NCBI RefSeq assembly: GCF_002088935.1
Contig: NZ_NCSS01000006.1
Coordinates: 558,001 to 622,000 of the forward strand
DNA length: 64,000 nt
Source of the DNA: Henriciella litoralis
Lineage (GTDB): Bacteria > Pseudomonadota > Alphaproteobacteria > Caulobacterales > Hyphomonadaceae
Direction of reading: 5' to 3'
Numbering within the stretch: position 1 is the stretch's first letter; each line of letters starts with the position of its first letter. Positions 18,005-27,679 of the stretch are shown here, piece after piece. A program made the position numbers and the translations under genes. Under the pieces are notes generated by a model. The model was not told the origin of the DNA. It saw only the letters and a list, made by a program, of their open reading frames with translations, and did no database searches.

Positions 18005-20685
18005 TTCACCAGTTCGGCTTCCTTCTCGTTTCTGAACGCGACGCAGAGGCCGATATTCTCGCGGGCCTCTGCGAGCGCGCGTTCATAGCCGGGCGCGAGG
18101 TCGCCATACGTCTCGAACAGGGTTTCCATCTCGTCCACGGCGCCCGGATAGCAAAGGCGTGACGCCAGACGCGGCGTAGATCGCGGCCGCTGTCCGGGAA
18201 TCAGTTTGATAAAGGCTGGGAAGTTCGTTCGCAGCCACGCCCAGGTCTGCGGGCGCGTCTCATGCTCGCGCATTTGACCGGATATGACAGAGTAGGTTTC
18301 GCGCGTCCCGAGCGTACCCGACATTGCCAGATCGAGGATATCCGGCAGAAGCGCCGGGTCCTTGTTTTCGCCAATGGCGTAGGCGGCTGCCAGATTGAAG
18401 GTCGGGTCATCGACGTCATCCAGAGACGACACCAGTGCCTCGAGAAACGGTTTGCCGCCATCCTGCATGCCGATGGCGAGGGCCGTGCTGAAATCGTCAC
18501 TGGTCAGCTGGCGCACATCTCCGCGCACAGGCAATCCGACATAGGAGTTTGCCGCGCGGCCAAGTTCTTCGCGAATGGCCGCGTTATTGCCGACACGCCC
18601 AAGGAAGGACTCCAGACGCCCCTTCATCAGCGTATCCCGTTCGGTTTGCGGGTCTTCCACCGCCGCGAAAAGCGGCATGAAAATACGATTGAGTTCCGCC
18701 TGGTATCCCTCCAGGGCTTCGGGGTTACCGGTCAGGAGCGGATGCAGGCTCGCATAGGCAGATATCGCCTCGTTCAGTACTTGCTGTTCAGACCTCTGCG
18801 AACCCGCATTGATGATGGCCATCAGCGATGAAAGCGACAGCTGCCCCGCTTCAAAGCTCGCACGCGCACTGTCGATGGCGGTCAGGGCTTCAGCTGGCTC
18901 CAGCGCTTGCATGTTCACCGCCAGGAGCGCCCACTGAGCATCGCTCATCGTGAAACGCCAATATCCGCGCCCGCCTGCATTTGGCATGATCCAGGCCGGA
19001 CAGGTTTCCTCACCAGCCAGCTTCATTGTTGCGCTTTCGCTATCAATCATCATGCAATGGCGCTCACGCCCGCCTTCCTGCTCAGCGGCGAGACAGAAAG
19101 GGATTGTCCACTTTCTGGTTTCGCTGATCGGGCTGCCGAGTGGCTTGTAGCGACTTTGCTTCAGCTTAACTTGCGGCGTCTGCCCGTCCTTGCATTGAAG
19201 TTCAGTTTCAAGCGTCGGCAGACCGTTCTGCTCGACAAAGCTACGAAACGCCTTTGTCAGGTCGGGCTCCTTGGTTTCGCGTGCGATAATTTCAAAGAAA
19301 TCGCCGCTGTCGGCGACCGAGTCTTCAAAGCTCGCGACATATCGGCCGAGCGCTGGCCTGAACGTTTCTGCGCCAAAGTAGGAATCAACCATCGCAATGA
19401 CGGCGAGCCCTTTGTCATAGGTAATCGAATCGTAGGCGTTCCGGATATCTTCGTTCAACGTGATCGGCTCCCGGACGGCGCGGGCACTTTCAAGACTGTC
19501 CAGCCCCATAGCGCTGACCGCCTCACTGACGGCTTCAAGCTCATATCCCCCGTCCGGCTCCAGCTCATTGAGAACAATTCCGGTCGCCCAGCTAGCAAAA
19601 GCCTCCTTCAGCCAGAGATCATCCCACCAGGGCGGCGTGACCAGATCCCCAAACCACATATGGGCGATCTCGTGACTGTGAATACCGAGAAGCGATCGGC
19701 GCGCTGCCGGGCCAGAGGTCGGCCCATAGAGAATGCGGCTTTCGCGATAGGTGATGGCCGCCGCCAGTTCCGTCGCTCCGCTTGGCCATTGAGGCGCGGC
19801 GATAATATCCAGCTTCTGATAAGGGTATGGAATGCCCAACTGGCGCTCAAAGTACGCGATCATCGGCTCAGTCATCATGAGCGCGTAGGAGATTTCATCG
19901 CCCTTGCCTGCGCGTGTGTAACCGGTCAGCGGTATCTCCACGTCGCGAACCTCGTTGGGCGCCATTGCCGGTCCATTGACCTGATCGAAGTTTCCGACAG
20001 CAAGCGACAGTAGATAGGTCGGCAAAGGCCGGGTCCGCTTGAACGTGACGCGCGCCATATCATCGCCTTCGATCAATTCCCGGCTGACGATGGGCGTGTT
20101 CGAGATGGCCACATCTGTCTGCGGCACCGTCAGCACGATGTCGTAAGGGGTCTTAAAGCGCGGTTCGTCGAAACCGGGCATGAACCGGCGGGCCTGAATG
20201 CTTTCGGACTTGGCAAGCGCATAGGCGTTGCCCTGCTCTTCCACGCGGAACAGACCGGACAGGTTTTCGTCGAATGGTGCTGCGTAGGAAATCTCTATCC
20301 GCGAGACACCCGGAGAGACGCGGCGCGGAAAGCCTATCCAGGCGACACCCGATCCGAGAACGTCTCGCCAGCTTGCTTCGGCGTTCTCCAGCGTTCCTGA
20401 AGACACGCGTACGTCGCGTATCTGAAGGCCCTGCCCGTGCAGCCAGAACCCGGTTGCCGGACGGTCAAACTCGACATCCATCGTGACGCGCCCATTGAAC
20501 CGTGTCTGGGCTGGATCGAGGGTCAGATCTAGCTTGTAGTAAGTTGGGCGTACGCCTTCCGGAAGCGGTCCACGCGGCGCGGCCTCGTATAGCTCGGGCA
20601 AATCCAGCTCGCGCGTTTGAGGCGTCGGGCCGCATGCCGTGATCATAAACAGCAGGCACATGGCCATCGCACTCAATCGTAACAT
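17953..20685 (-). CDS. M1 family metallopeptidase lipoprotein
   Basis: This 910-residue aminopeptidase-N-like protein has a lipoprotein signal ending at ITAC, so it should be anchored in the envelope. The zinc motif HEIAHMWFGD continues to the third ligand in LWLKEAFASW (HExxH-x18-E), and a YDKG segment supplies the catalytic Tyr. The substrate-binding motif, normally GAMEN, reads GATEL here. A C-terminal ERAP1-like helical domain fills roughly residues 560-900. The start is ATG 20685, with AGGAG eight nt upstream; a GTG at 20694 is too close to that site. Peptide substrates are presumed but untested. Confidence 0.88.
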   Translation of the reverse strand: MLRLSAMAMCLLFMITACGPTPQTRELDLPELYEAAPRGPLPEGVRPTYYKLDLTLDPAQTRFNGRVTMDVEFDRPATGFWLHGQGLQIRDVRVSSGTLENAEASWRDVLGSGVAWIGFPRRVSPGVSRIEISYAAPFDENLSGLFRVEEQGNAYALAKSESIQARRFMPGFDEPRFKTPYDIVLTVPQTDVAISNTPIVSRELIEGDDMARVTFKRTRPLPTYLLSLAVGNFDQVNGPAMAPNEVRDVEIPLTGYTRAGKGDEISYALMMTEPMIAYFERQLGIPYPYQKLDIIAAPQWPSGATELAAAITYRESRILYGPTSGPAARRSLLGIHSHEIAHMWFGDLVTPPWWDDLWLKEAFASWATGIVLNELEPDGGYELEAVSEAVSAMGLDSLESARAVREPITLNEDIRNAYDSITYDKGLAVIAMVDSYFGAETFRPALGRYVASFEDSVADSGDFFEIIARETKEPDLTKAFRSFVEQNGLPTLETELQCKDGQTPQVKLKQSRYKPLGSPISETRKWTIPFCLAAEQEGGRERHCMMIDSESATMKLAGEETCPAWIMPNAGGRGYWRFTMSDAQWALLAVNMQALEPAEALTAIDSARASFEAGQLSLSSLMAIINAGSQRSEQQVLNEAISAYASLHPLLTGNPEALEGYQAELNRIFMPLFAAVEDPQTERDTLMKGRLESFLGRVGNNAAIREELGRAANSYVGLPVRGDVRQLTSDDFSTALAIGMQDGGKPFLEALVSSLDDVDDPTFNLAAAYAIGENKDPALLPDILDLAMSGTLGTRETYSVISGQMREHETRPQTWAWLRTNFPAFIKLIPGQRPRSTPRLASRLCYPGAVDEMETLFETYGDLAPGYERALAEARENIGLCVAFRNEKEAELVNYFSRLAPSETTPDSSN

Positions 20686-20829
20686 TCGACGCACTCCTGA
20701 ACAGGTTTTAAGGAATACAGGTATGCCGTACGCGGCGTCACCCCCTCGGCTGCGGCGGAACGTGGTTAGATGTGCGCAAGCGTCAGCTCATCATGGCATC
20801 GCCGCAGAATCCGGCCTATACACCCCGTC

Positions 20830-21609
20830 ATGAAAATCGCGACCTGGAATGTGAATTCGGTGAAGGCCCGGCTGCCCACCGTCCTGGAAGTCCTCAAGGA
20901 CATCGATTGCGATGTCATTTGCCTTCAGGAAATCAAATGCGAAACCGACGCTTTTCCCTACATGGAAATCGAAGAGCTCGGCTATAATTGCGCGGTCCAC
21001 GGGCAGAAGAGCTATAATGGCGTCGCCCTGCTCTCAAAACACCCGCTTGAAGATGTCGAAAAAGGCCTGCCGGGTGATGATAGCGATGAGCAGGCCCGTT
21101 ACATTGAAGCGCTGGTCCTCGCAGACCGTCCCGTCCGCGTCGGCGCCCTTTATCTGCCGAATGGCAACCCAGCGCCCGGCGACAAATACGACTATAAGCT
21201 CTCCTGGATGAACCGTCTGACCGCCCACGCGAAGTCGCTACTGACGCTAGAGGAATCCTTCGTTCTTGCAGGCGACTATAATGTCATTCCGCGCGACGAA
21301 GACTGCTGGGATATCGCGGTCTGGCGCGATGACGCTCTGGCGCTCCCCAAAACACGTGACGCGTTCCATGAGCTGAAATGGCTCGGCATGACAGAAGCGT
21401 TCGAAGCGGCGGATGGGCGCGCGCACCAGTATTCCTTCTGGGATTATCAGGCCGGCGCCTGGCAGAAGGGGCATGGCATCCGGATCGATCATCTGTTGCT
21501 GTCCCCGCAAGCTGCCGACCGCCTGACCGGGGTAGAAATCTACAAGAAAGCCCGTGGTCTGGAAAAGCCGTCAGATCATGTGCCGGTCATCGCAGAGCTT
21601 GCCGATTAG
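20830..21609 (+). CDS. xth: Exodeoxyribonuclease III
   Basis: ExoIII is the AP endonuclease/3'-5' exonuclease of base excision repair. The N-terminus MKIATWNVNSVKARLP, the metal-binding ICLQEIKCE, AGDYNVIPRDEDCW and the C-terminal SDHVPV catalytic motif are all present in a normal 259-residue chain. The start is ATG 20830; a longer in-frame reading from 20770 has no conserved sequence. It is divergent from the M1 peptidase gene. Confidence 0.93.
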   Translation: MKIATWNVNSVKARLPTVLEVLKDIDCDVICLQEIKCETDAFPYMEIEELGYNCAVHGQKSYNGVALLSKHPLEDVEKGLPGDDSDEQARYIEALVLADRPVRVGALYLPNGNPAPGDKYDYKLSWMNRLTAHAKSLLTLEESFVLAGDYNVIPRDEDCWDIAVWRDDALALPKTRDAFHELKWLGMTEAFEAADGRAHQYSFWDYQAGAWQKGHGIRIDHLLLSPQAADRLTGVEIYKKARGLEKPSDHVPVIAELAD

Positions 21610-21612
21610 GCA

Positions 21613-21996
21613 TTAGCGCCTCCGGGTCGCGCAGGTCCTGTTGTAGTTGGCCGCGTCTCTATTCAGGCGGCTCAAACGCGCCTGCAGGTCATCCTCAAGC
21701 GAAACCAGTTCGGCTTTCAGCGCTTCGTATTCCGCTCTCGCCGCATCTGCTTCTGCTGCATGAGACGCGCTAAAATTTCTGAGGGCCTCTTGGTCTTCCC
21801 AGGCGTCGCCTGCCGCTTCAACCTCCAGAAGAAGTTCGTCGCGGTCTGCGGCCATTGCCTTGGCTGAAGCTTGCCCAGACTTGATGGTCCGCGCCATTTG
21901 ACTGCAGTCAGATGCCGCAAGCGCGCTCGGCGCTGCGAGAGCCGCTATCACAATACCCAAAGCCGCAAATCTGAAATGACTGACAAGTTTGATCAT
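21613..21996 (-). CDS. Small exported coiled-coil protein, unknown function
   Basis: This 127-residue protein has a signal peptide (AALAAPSALAA, cleavage before SDCSQ). A long Ala/Glu/Leu-rich helical stretch follows, likely a coiled coil (for example AEYEALKAELVSLEDDLQ). Two cysteines flank the mature helical part, one near its start and one in NRTCATRRR at the end, and could form a disulfide. The start is ATG 21996, with GGAAG upstream; a longer frame has no ribosome site. I do not recognise a family. It is convergent with xth (3 nt apart). Confidence 0.65.
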   Translation of the reverse strand: MIKLVSHFRFAALGIVIAALAAPSALAASDCSQMARTIKSGQASAKAMAADRDELLLEVEAAGDAWEDQEALRNFSASHAAEADAARAEYEALKAELVSLEDDLQARLSRLNRDAANYNRTCATRRR

Positions 21997-22070
21997 GACG
22001 CTTCCTCTACCTGACGGTTGATGAAGCGTCGCTGAACAAAATGACCATTTCCGGGCCACATTCGGCAGAT

Positions 22071-23798
22071 TTAGAGGTCGGCGTAAACGTGCCGCTCGGC
22101 CTCAAATCCATCATGTGTGACAGCCCCCAGATGCGCCGGGCCGACAAGCTTGGCGAACTTGGCGAGCGCGCCGGATGCATAGCGCGTCTGGCGAGGTTGC
22201 CATTTGCGCTTGCGATCCTGCATTTCAGCGGGGCTGAGGCGAACGTCGATCGTGCCCTTTTCAGCATCGATCATGATCATGTCGCCATCTTCGATAAGGC
22301 CAATCGGCCCACCTTCCTGGGCCTCAGGGCCGACATGACCGATACAGAAACCACGTGTCGCGCCAGAGAACCGGCCATCGGTGATCAGCGCGACCTTGTC
22401 GCCCATGCCCTGTCCGTAAATCGCTGCCGTGGTCGACAGCATCTCACGCATGCCCGGCCCGCCCTTAGCACCTTCATAGCGGATGACCAGAACGTCGCCT
22501 TCCTTATAGTCGCGGCTTTCAACCGCCTTGAAGCAGGCCTCTTCGCCGTCAAAGACGCGCGCAGGACCGGTAAAGGTCAGCTTTTCAAGGCCCGCGACTT
22601 TCACGATAGCCCCATCTGGCGCGAGCGAGCCCCACAGGCCGACGACACCGCCCGTTTTGGTGATCGGTTTGCTAGCGGGGTAGATGACTTTCTGATCCGG
22701 ATTCCAGGTGACCTCTTCAAGCTGCTCAGCCCAGGTCTTACCGCTGACGGTCAGGCAATCGCCGTGGATAAGGCCTTCTTCGTGAAGGGTTTTCATCAGC
22801 ATCGGAACGCCGCCGGCTGCGCCGAAATCCTTGGCGACGTATTCGCCGCCCGGTTTCAGCGAGGCGATGTAAGGCGTCTTCTGGAAGATCTCTGCGACAT
22901 CCTTCAGCTCAAACTTCACGCCGCACTCATTCGCCATGGCGGGCAGGTGCAGCGCCGCATTGGTTGAGCCACCGGTTGCAGCAACGACAATTGCGGCATT
23001 CTCAAAGGCTTCGCGGGTACAGATATCGCGTGGCCGGATATTGTTCTCGATGAGGCTCATGACAGCCCGGCCAGAGGCCACAGCGTACTCGTCACGATTG
23101 GTATAAGGCGCCGGCAAAGCCGAGGAAAGCGGCAGCGCGAGACCAATCGCCTCGGAGACACACGCCATTGTATTTGCTGTGAATTGTCCGCCACATGCGC
23201 CGTCTCCCGGACACGCTAGCTTCTCAAGTGCGTGAAGCTTCTCTTCGGTCATTTCATTATTGCCCGCAGCATGGGCGCCGACGGCTTCGAAGACGTCGAG
23301 GACAGTGACGTCCTTGCCTTCAAAACGGCCGGGGAGAATCGAGCCGCCATAGAGGAAGACGGACGGCACATTCAGACGGAGCATCGCCATCATCATGCCC
23401 GGCAAGGACTTGTCGCACCCGGCAACGCCGACCAGCGCATCATAGCCGTGACCGCGCATCGTCAGCTCAACCGAGTCGGCGATAACTTCGCGCGAAACCA
23501 GCGAGGAGCGCATGCCTTCGTGGCCCATGGCGATGCCGTCTGTGACCGTGATGGTGCAGAACTCGCGCGGCGTGCCGTCGGCTTCCTTCACGCCATCTGA
23601 AACCGCGTGAGCCTGACGCATCAGCGCGGTATTGCAGGGGGCGGCCTCATTCCAGCAGGAGGCGACGCCCACGAAGGGCTTCTGGATATCTTTCGTGGAA
23701 AGCCCCATCGCGTAATAGTAGCTGCGGTGCGGAGCGCGCGCCGGGCCTTCGGTGACGTGGCGGGATGGCAGGCGTGACTTGTCCCAGGTCTTGCTCAT
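22071..23798 (-). CDS. ilvD: Dihydroxy-acid dehydratase
   Basis: IlvD dehydrates 2,3-dihydroxy acids in isoleucine and valine synthesis and needs an iron-sulfur cluster. Cluster and active-site segments are visible: SCWNEAAPCN, GCDKSLPG and CPGDGACGGQFTANTMA. The length is 575 residues from ATG 23798, which has GGAG about 10 nt upstream. A frame extending to 23828 adds unconserved residues. The opening WDKSRLPSRHVTEGPARAPH matches the family. It is monocistronic as far as can be seen. Confidence 0.95.
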   Translation of the reverse strand: MSKTWDKSRLPSRHVTEGPARAPHRSYYYAMGLSTKDIQKPFVGVASCWNEAAPCNTALMRQAHAVSDGVKEADGTPREFCTITVTDGIAMGHEGMRSSLVSREVIADSVELTMRGHGYDALVGVAGCDKSLPGMMMAMLRLNVPSVFLYGGSILPGRFEGKDVTVLDVFEAVGAHAAGNNEMTEEKLHALEKLACPGDGACGGQFTANTMACVSEAIGLALPLSSALPAPYTNRDEYAVASGRAVMSLIENNIRPRDICTREAFENAAIVVAATGGSTNAALHLPAMANECGVKFELKDVAEIFQKTPYIASLKPGGEYVAKDFGAAGGVPMLMKTLHEEGLIHGDCLTVSGKTWAEQLEEVTWNPDQKVIYPASKPITKTGGVVGLWGSLAPDGAIVKVAGLEKLTFTGPARVFDGEEACFKAVESRDYKEGDVLVIRYEGAKGGPGMREMLSTTAAIYGQGMGDKVALITDGRFSGATRGFCIGHVGPEAQEGGPIGLIEDGDMIMIDAEKGTIDVRLSPAEMQDRKRKWQPRQTRYASGALAKFAKLVGPAHLGAVTHDGFEAERHVYADL

Positions 23799-23984
23799 GA
23801 TGTGCGGTCTCCATGAATAGGTATCCAAGGCGCTTCAATAGATCGCGCGGATGGCTGCGGCTAGTGTCGAGGGGCAAAAATTTCCACATGACTGCTGTGT
23901 TTGAAGCTTATTGGAATTTCCTTGCTTCGGACGGTGTCGTAGCGGTGTTTTTTGGGTGCCTTTTGGTGTTTTTCCAGGCCCGTT

Positions 23985-24527
23985 TCAGAGCTTCTTGCGG
24001 AGCAGGAACTCAAGATCGCGATGCTCGCCAACCGGAAAGAAAAATTCATCCACCTTCTCAAAGCCCCGGCGTAGATAGAGCCGGTAGGCCCCCTCATTTT
24101 CGGAGAAGACACTGAGATACATTTCCCTCGCCCCACGCGCCGCCGCCCAGATAAAGGCTTCATCCATGAAGTGCGAGCCAAGCCCCCTGCCCTGTAGCGG
24201 CGCGTCGACATAGAGGCGTTTCAGCTCAACAGCAGACGGGTCAGGATTGACCGCGGGCAAGCTGAGCGGTGAGCAGACGAGATAGGCGGCAAGCGCGCCC
24301 TCTTCTGTCTCTGCCACGCGGATGAGATAGTCCGCGCCCTTCTCGAACAGGTCTTCGTAAAAGGCGGGGCTATGGGCTTCGTCGATGAAAGTGTTGAGGT
24401 CCGCTTCGGAATAGATGTGGCCGAACTTGTCAGTAAAAGTCTTTTCAGACAGCGCGGCGAGCGCCGCTATATCGGCCCGCGTCGCATCCCTGACCTTCCA
24501 TTTGTGTCCGGCCGGTTCAGGCTGCAT
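23985..24527 (-). CDS. GNAT family N-acetyltransferase (PaiA-like)
   Basis: The 180-residue protein shows the GNAT acetyl-CoA loop in LYVDAPLQGRGLGSHFMDEA (~110-128) and the C-terminal strand GAYRLYLRRGFEKV. The N-terminal FTDKFGHIYSEADLNTFI resembles PaiA-type polyamine acetyltransferases, so a polyamine substrate is possible but not shown. It is followed by a 156-nt stretch before ilvD in which I see nothing recognisable. Confidence 0.8.
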   Translation of the reverse strand: MQPEPAGHKWKVRDATRADIAALAALSEKTFTDKFGHIYSEADLNTFIDEAHSPAFYEDLFEKGADYLIRVAETEEGALAAYLVCSPLSLPAVNPDPSAVELKRLYVDAPLQGRGLGSHFMDEAFIWAAARGAREMYLSVFSENEGAYRLYLRRGFEKVDEFFFPVGEHRDLEFLLRKKL

Positions 24528-24679
24528 TGAGGGGCTCCATTTCGAAATCGCAGCGCATAATCCGAGCCGCGCGAATGATGTCTTTCAGCTTATCGAGTGC
24601 CGTCATGCTGGCATTTCTTAGCCCGCATGGTGAGCGAAGTCCAACCACGGGCGCGCGCGCAGCGCTGGCGCCAATCGCT

Positions 24680-24838
24680 TCAGCGCTTGCGGTCTTCGTC
24701 ATCCATCTCAGGCGGGAAGCCGGGTAGCTCATCATGGGTCAGGCCGCCCTTCTGGGCGCCGCGTTTCACCAACCAGATCAGCACCGCCATGTCGAACAGG
24801 ACGAAAGCGATAATTCCAATTGCGATCCACAGCCCCAT
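24680..24838 (-). CDS. Small inner-membrane protein of 52 residues
   Basis: This is a short gene: ATG at 24838, stop at 24680, encoding 52 residues. It begins MGLWIAIGIIAFVLFDMAV, a single transmembrane segment running to IWLVKR. A short tail with HDELPGFPPEMDDEDRKR follows, acidic then basic and probably cytosolic. GGGGAGGC lies close before the ATG. It sits 16 nt after the valS stop on the same strand and upstream of the GNAT gene. No family recognised; the strong hydrophobic pattern and ribosome site support it being real. Confidence 0.6.
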   Translation of the reverse strand: MGLWIAIGIIAFVLFDMAVLIWLVKRGAQKGGLTHDELPGFPPEMDDEDRKR

Positions 24839-24854
24839 GGCGGCCTCCCCAAGA

Positions 24855-27596
24855 TCAGTTCATATCTGCCAATTGAGCGCGCGCTGACGACAGCTTGGCA
24901 AGCGTGGCGGACCATTCGGTAATCCGTTCGCGGTTTTCCTCGACGATTTCTGGCGGGGCCTTGGACACGAAATTTTCGTTGCTGAGCTTGCGTTCAGTTC
25001 CGTCGATATCCTTTTGTAATTTAGCCATTTCCTTGTCGAGACGGGTGATCTCGTCGGCAGGTGTGATGAACTCCTGAACGTCGAGCGCGATCGTCTCTTC
25101 GCCTGAGGCAATGGTCACCGCGCCGGCAGGCTTGTCTTCTGTAACGCTGAAGGATGAGAGGCGCGCGAGCTGTCGGATCGCCGTCTCATTGGCTGCGGCC
25201 CAGCCCTTCACTTTATCAGTTGCGCCAATCAGAGAGGCCGGGACCTGCGCGCCCGCCGGGACGTTCAGCACCGAGCGGGTCGAGCGGATTTCCGAGATCG
25301 TATCGAGCACCCATTGAAGCTCGGCTTGGGCGTCGGCATCGGTCCACGCATCGCCGAACTCCGGCCAGGACTGCATCATCAGGAAGCCCGGGCGTTTGCG
25401 GGCCTCGTCTTCAGTCTGCTCCCACAGGGCTTCGGTGACGAAGGGCGTGAAGGGGTGAAGCAGCTTCAGCGTCTCGTCGATGACCCAGCCGCAGGCCTTG
25501 CGGGTCTCGGCCTTGGCGGCCTCATCCTCGCCATTCATGATTGGCTTGATCAGCTCGATGTACCAGTCGCAGAAGACGTTCCAGATGAACTGGTAGAGTG
25601 CGTCTGATGCTTCGTTGAACTTGTAGGCTTCGAGGCCCGCCGTGACGGCCTTGGCGCACTCAGCAAGCTCTGCCGCGATCCAGCGGTTGAGCGGAAGCTT
25701 CAAATCGGCGGGCGAGAGGTCATGACCCGACTCGCACTGGTTCATTTCTGCAAAGCGGGCCGCGTTCCAGAGCTTGGTGGTGAAGTTGCGATAGCCTTCA
25801 ACCGCCTGTTTGGAGAGGCGAATATTCCGCCCCTGGGCGGCCTGACGCAGGAAGTTGAACCGCAGCGCGTCGGCGCCGTAATCGTCCACCATTTCCAGCG
25901 GATCGATGACGTTGCCCTTGGACTTCGACATCTTCTGGCCCTTCTCGTCGAGGACGAGGGCGTGGATGTAGACGTCGTGGAACGGAATATCGTCCATGAA
26001 TTTGAGGCCCATCATCATCATCCGGGCGACCCAGAAGAAGATGATGTCGTGCGCAGTGATAACGACACTGGTTGGGTAGAAGGTTTTCAGGTCGTCGGTG
26101 GTTTCCGGCCAGCCCTGCGTCGAGAACGGCCAGAGGGCCGAGGAGAACCAGGTATCGAGGACGTCTTCGTCCTGTTTCAGCTCGGCTGGTTTGCCATAAT
26201 GCGCGTCGGCCTCTGCTTGAGCGTCTGTCTTATCTTCTGCAACGAAGATTTTCCCATCGGGCCCAAACCATGCCGGAATCCGATGGCCCCACCAGAGCTG
26301 GCGGCTGATGCACCATGGCTGGATGTTGTCCATCCAGTTGTAATAGGTCTTGGTCCAGTTTTCGGGCACGAACTTGGTCGCGCCGCTCTGAACTGCAGCA
26401 ATGGCAGGTTTGGCGAGCTCCGCGGCGTTCACATACCACTGGTCTGTCAGCCACGGTTCGATGACGACGCCGGAGCGATCACCGAAGGGCTGTTCGACCT
26501 TTTTCTTTTCGATCTCAACCAGCAGATCGAGGGCTTCGAAATCGGCTTCGATCTTCTTGCGGGCCTCGAACCGGTCGAGGCCGCGATAATCTGCCGGGAT
26601 GCAGGCTTCATCGGCTTCGGCGCCGTCGACGATGGCGGCGACGGACGTCAGAATGTTGAGGCGTGGCAGGCTGGCGCGCTCGCCGACCTGGAAGTCATTG
26701 AAATCGTGCGCGGGGGTGATCTTCACCGCGCCGGAGCCCTTTTCAGGGTCAGCATGCTCATCGGCGACGATGGGAATGCGGCGGTTGACGATAGGTAGGT
26801 CGACGAATTTGCCAACGAGCCCAGCATAGCGCTCATCGTCCGGGTGCACGGCAACGCCGGTATCGCCCAGCATGGTTTCAGGCCGGGTCGTCGCGACGAC
26901 GATATAGTTGCGTGTCTCGGTGCCGGCCGGATTGCCGTCTTCATCCTCGATGGGGTGTTCATAGGTGACCCCATCGGCGAGCGGATAGCGAAGATGCCAG
27001 AAAGCGCCCTGCACTTCTTTCTGCTCGACTTCGAGGTCAGAGATGGCGGTCTGGAAATGCGGATCCCAGTTTACCAGGCGCTTGTCGCGGTAGATGAGGC
27101 CGTCTTCGTAGAGCTTCACGAAGACCTTTTTGACGGCCTCGGACAGGCCTTCATCCATGGTGAAACGCTCATTCTCCCAGTCGCAGGAGGCGCCGAGGCG
27201 TTTCAGCTGATTGATGATCTGGCCGCCGGACTGTTCTTTCCATTCCCAGACGCGCTCGACGAATTTCTCGCGGCCAAGGCTGACGCGGCTTTCGTTGCCG
27301 CCATCTGCAGCGAGCTGGCGCTCGACCACCATCTGGGTGGCGATGCCCGCATGGTCTGTGCCCGGCTGCCAGCGGACATTCTTGCCGCGCATCCGCTCAA
27401 ACCGGACCAACGTGTCCTGAAGCGTGTTGTTGAGCGCGTGGCCCATATGAAGGACGCCGGTGACGTTTGGCGGCGGAATTACGATGGAATAAGCTTCGGC
27501 GCTGGTGTCTCCGGAAGGGCGGAAGCAGCCTGCCTCCTCCCAGCGCGCATAAATGCGCTGTTCGGTTTTCGCTGGATCGAAGCGTTGGTCGAGCAT
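24855..27596 (-). CDS. valS: Valyl-tRNA synthetase
   Basis: ValS charges tRNA-Val. The class I motifs are HMGHALN near residue 51 (HIGH) and KMSKSKGN near 560 (KMSKS). The editing domain lies in between (VVATTRPETMLGDTGVAVHP), and the C-terminal tRNA-binding coiled coil covers the last ~65 residues (LDKEMAKLQKDIDGTERKL). At 913 residues it is the normal bacterial size. A terminator separates it from popZ upstream, so it probably has its own promoter in the 83-nt gap. Confidence 0.97.
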   Translation of the reverse strand: MLDQRFDPAKTEQRIYARWEEAGCFRPSGDTSAEAYSIVIPPPNVTGVLHMGHALNNTLQDTLVRFERMRGKNVRWQPGTDHAGIATQMVVERQLAADGGNESRVSLGREKFVERVWEWKEQSGGQIINQLKRLGASCDWENERFTMDEGLSEAVKKVFVKLYEDGLIYRDKRLVNWDPHFQTAISDLEVEQKEVQGAFWHLRYPLADGVTYEHPIEDEDGNPAGTETRNYIVVATTRPETMLGDTGVAVHPDDERYAGLVGKFVDLPIVNRRIPIVADEHADPEKGSGAVKITPAHDFNDFQVGERASLPRLNILTSVAAIVDGAEADEACIPADYRGLDRFEARKKIEADFEALDLLVEIEKKKVEQPFGDRSGVVIEPWLTDQWYVNAAELAKPAIAAVQSGATKFVPENWTKTYYNWMDNIQPWCISRQLWWGHRIPAWFGPDGKIFVAEDKTDAQAEADAHYGKPAELKQDEDVLDTWFSSALWPFSTQGWPETTDDLKTFYPTSVVITAHDIIFFWVARMMMMGLKFMDDIPFHDVYIHALVLDEKGQKMSKSKGNVIDPLEMVDDYGADALRFNFLRQAAQGRNIRLSKQAVEGYRNFTTKLWNAARFAEMNQCESGHDLSPADLKLPLNRWIAAELAECAKAVTAGLEAYKFNEASDALYQFIWNVFCDWYIELIKPIMNGEDEAAKAETRKACGWVIDETLKLLHPFTPFVTEALWEQTEDEARKRPGFLMMQSWPEFGDAWTDADAQAELQWVLDTISEIRSTRSVLNVPAGAQVPASLIGATDKVKGWAAANETAIRQLARLSSFSVTEDKPAGAVTIASGEETIALDVQEFITPADEITRLDKEMAKLQKDIDGTERKLSNENFVSKAPPEIVEENRERITEWSATLAKLSSARAQLADMN

Positions 27597-27617
27597 GTCG
27601 GAATTTCCATCAGGGTA

Positions 27618-27649
27618 ACAAACAAAAGGCGCGCCGTTTATGGCGCGCC
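27618..27649 (-). terminator. Rho-independent terminator after popZ
   Basis: Read on the minus strand, GGCGCGCC, a 6-nt loop (ATAAAC) and GGCGCGCC form a perfect 8-bp GC stem. It is followed by TTTTGTTTGTT. It lies 31 nt after the popZ stop and just before valS. Confidence 0.85.
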
Positions 27650-27679
27650 CTGTCTCTATAACAAAGTCTGAGAACGGTT

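Noticed and set aside
24517..24606. 29-codon frame MTALDKLKDIIRAARIMRC... overlapping the GNAT start
   Set aside because: The overlap with the GNAT gene could suit a leader peptide, but the frame is short, the ribosome site weak, and nothing else supports it.
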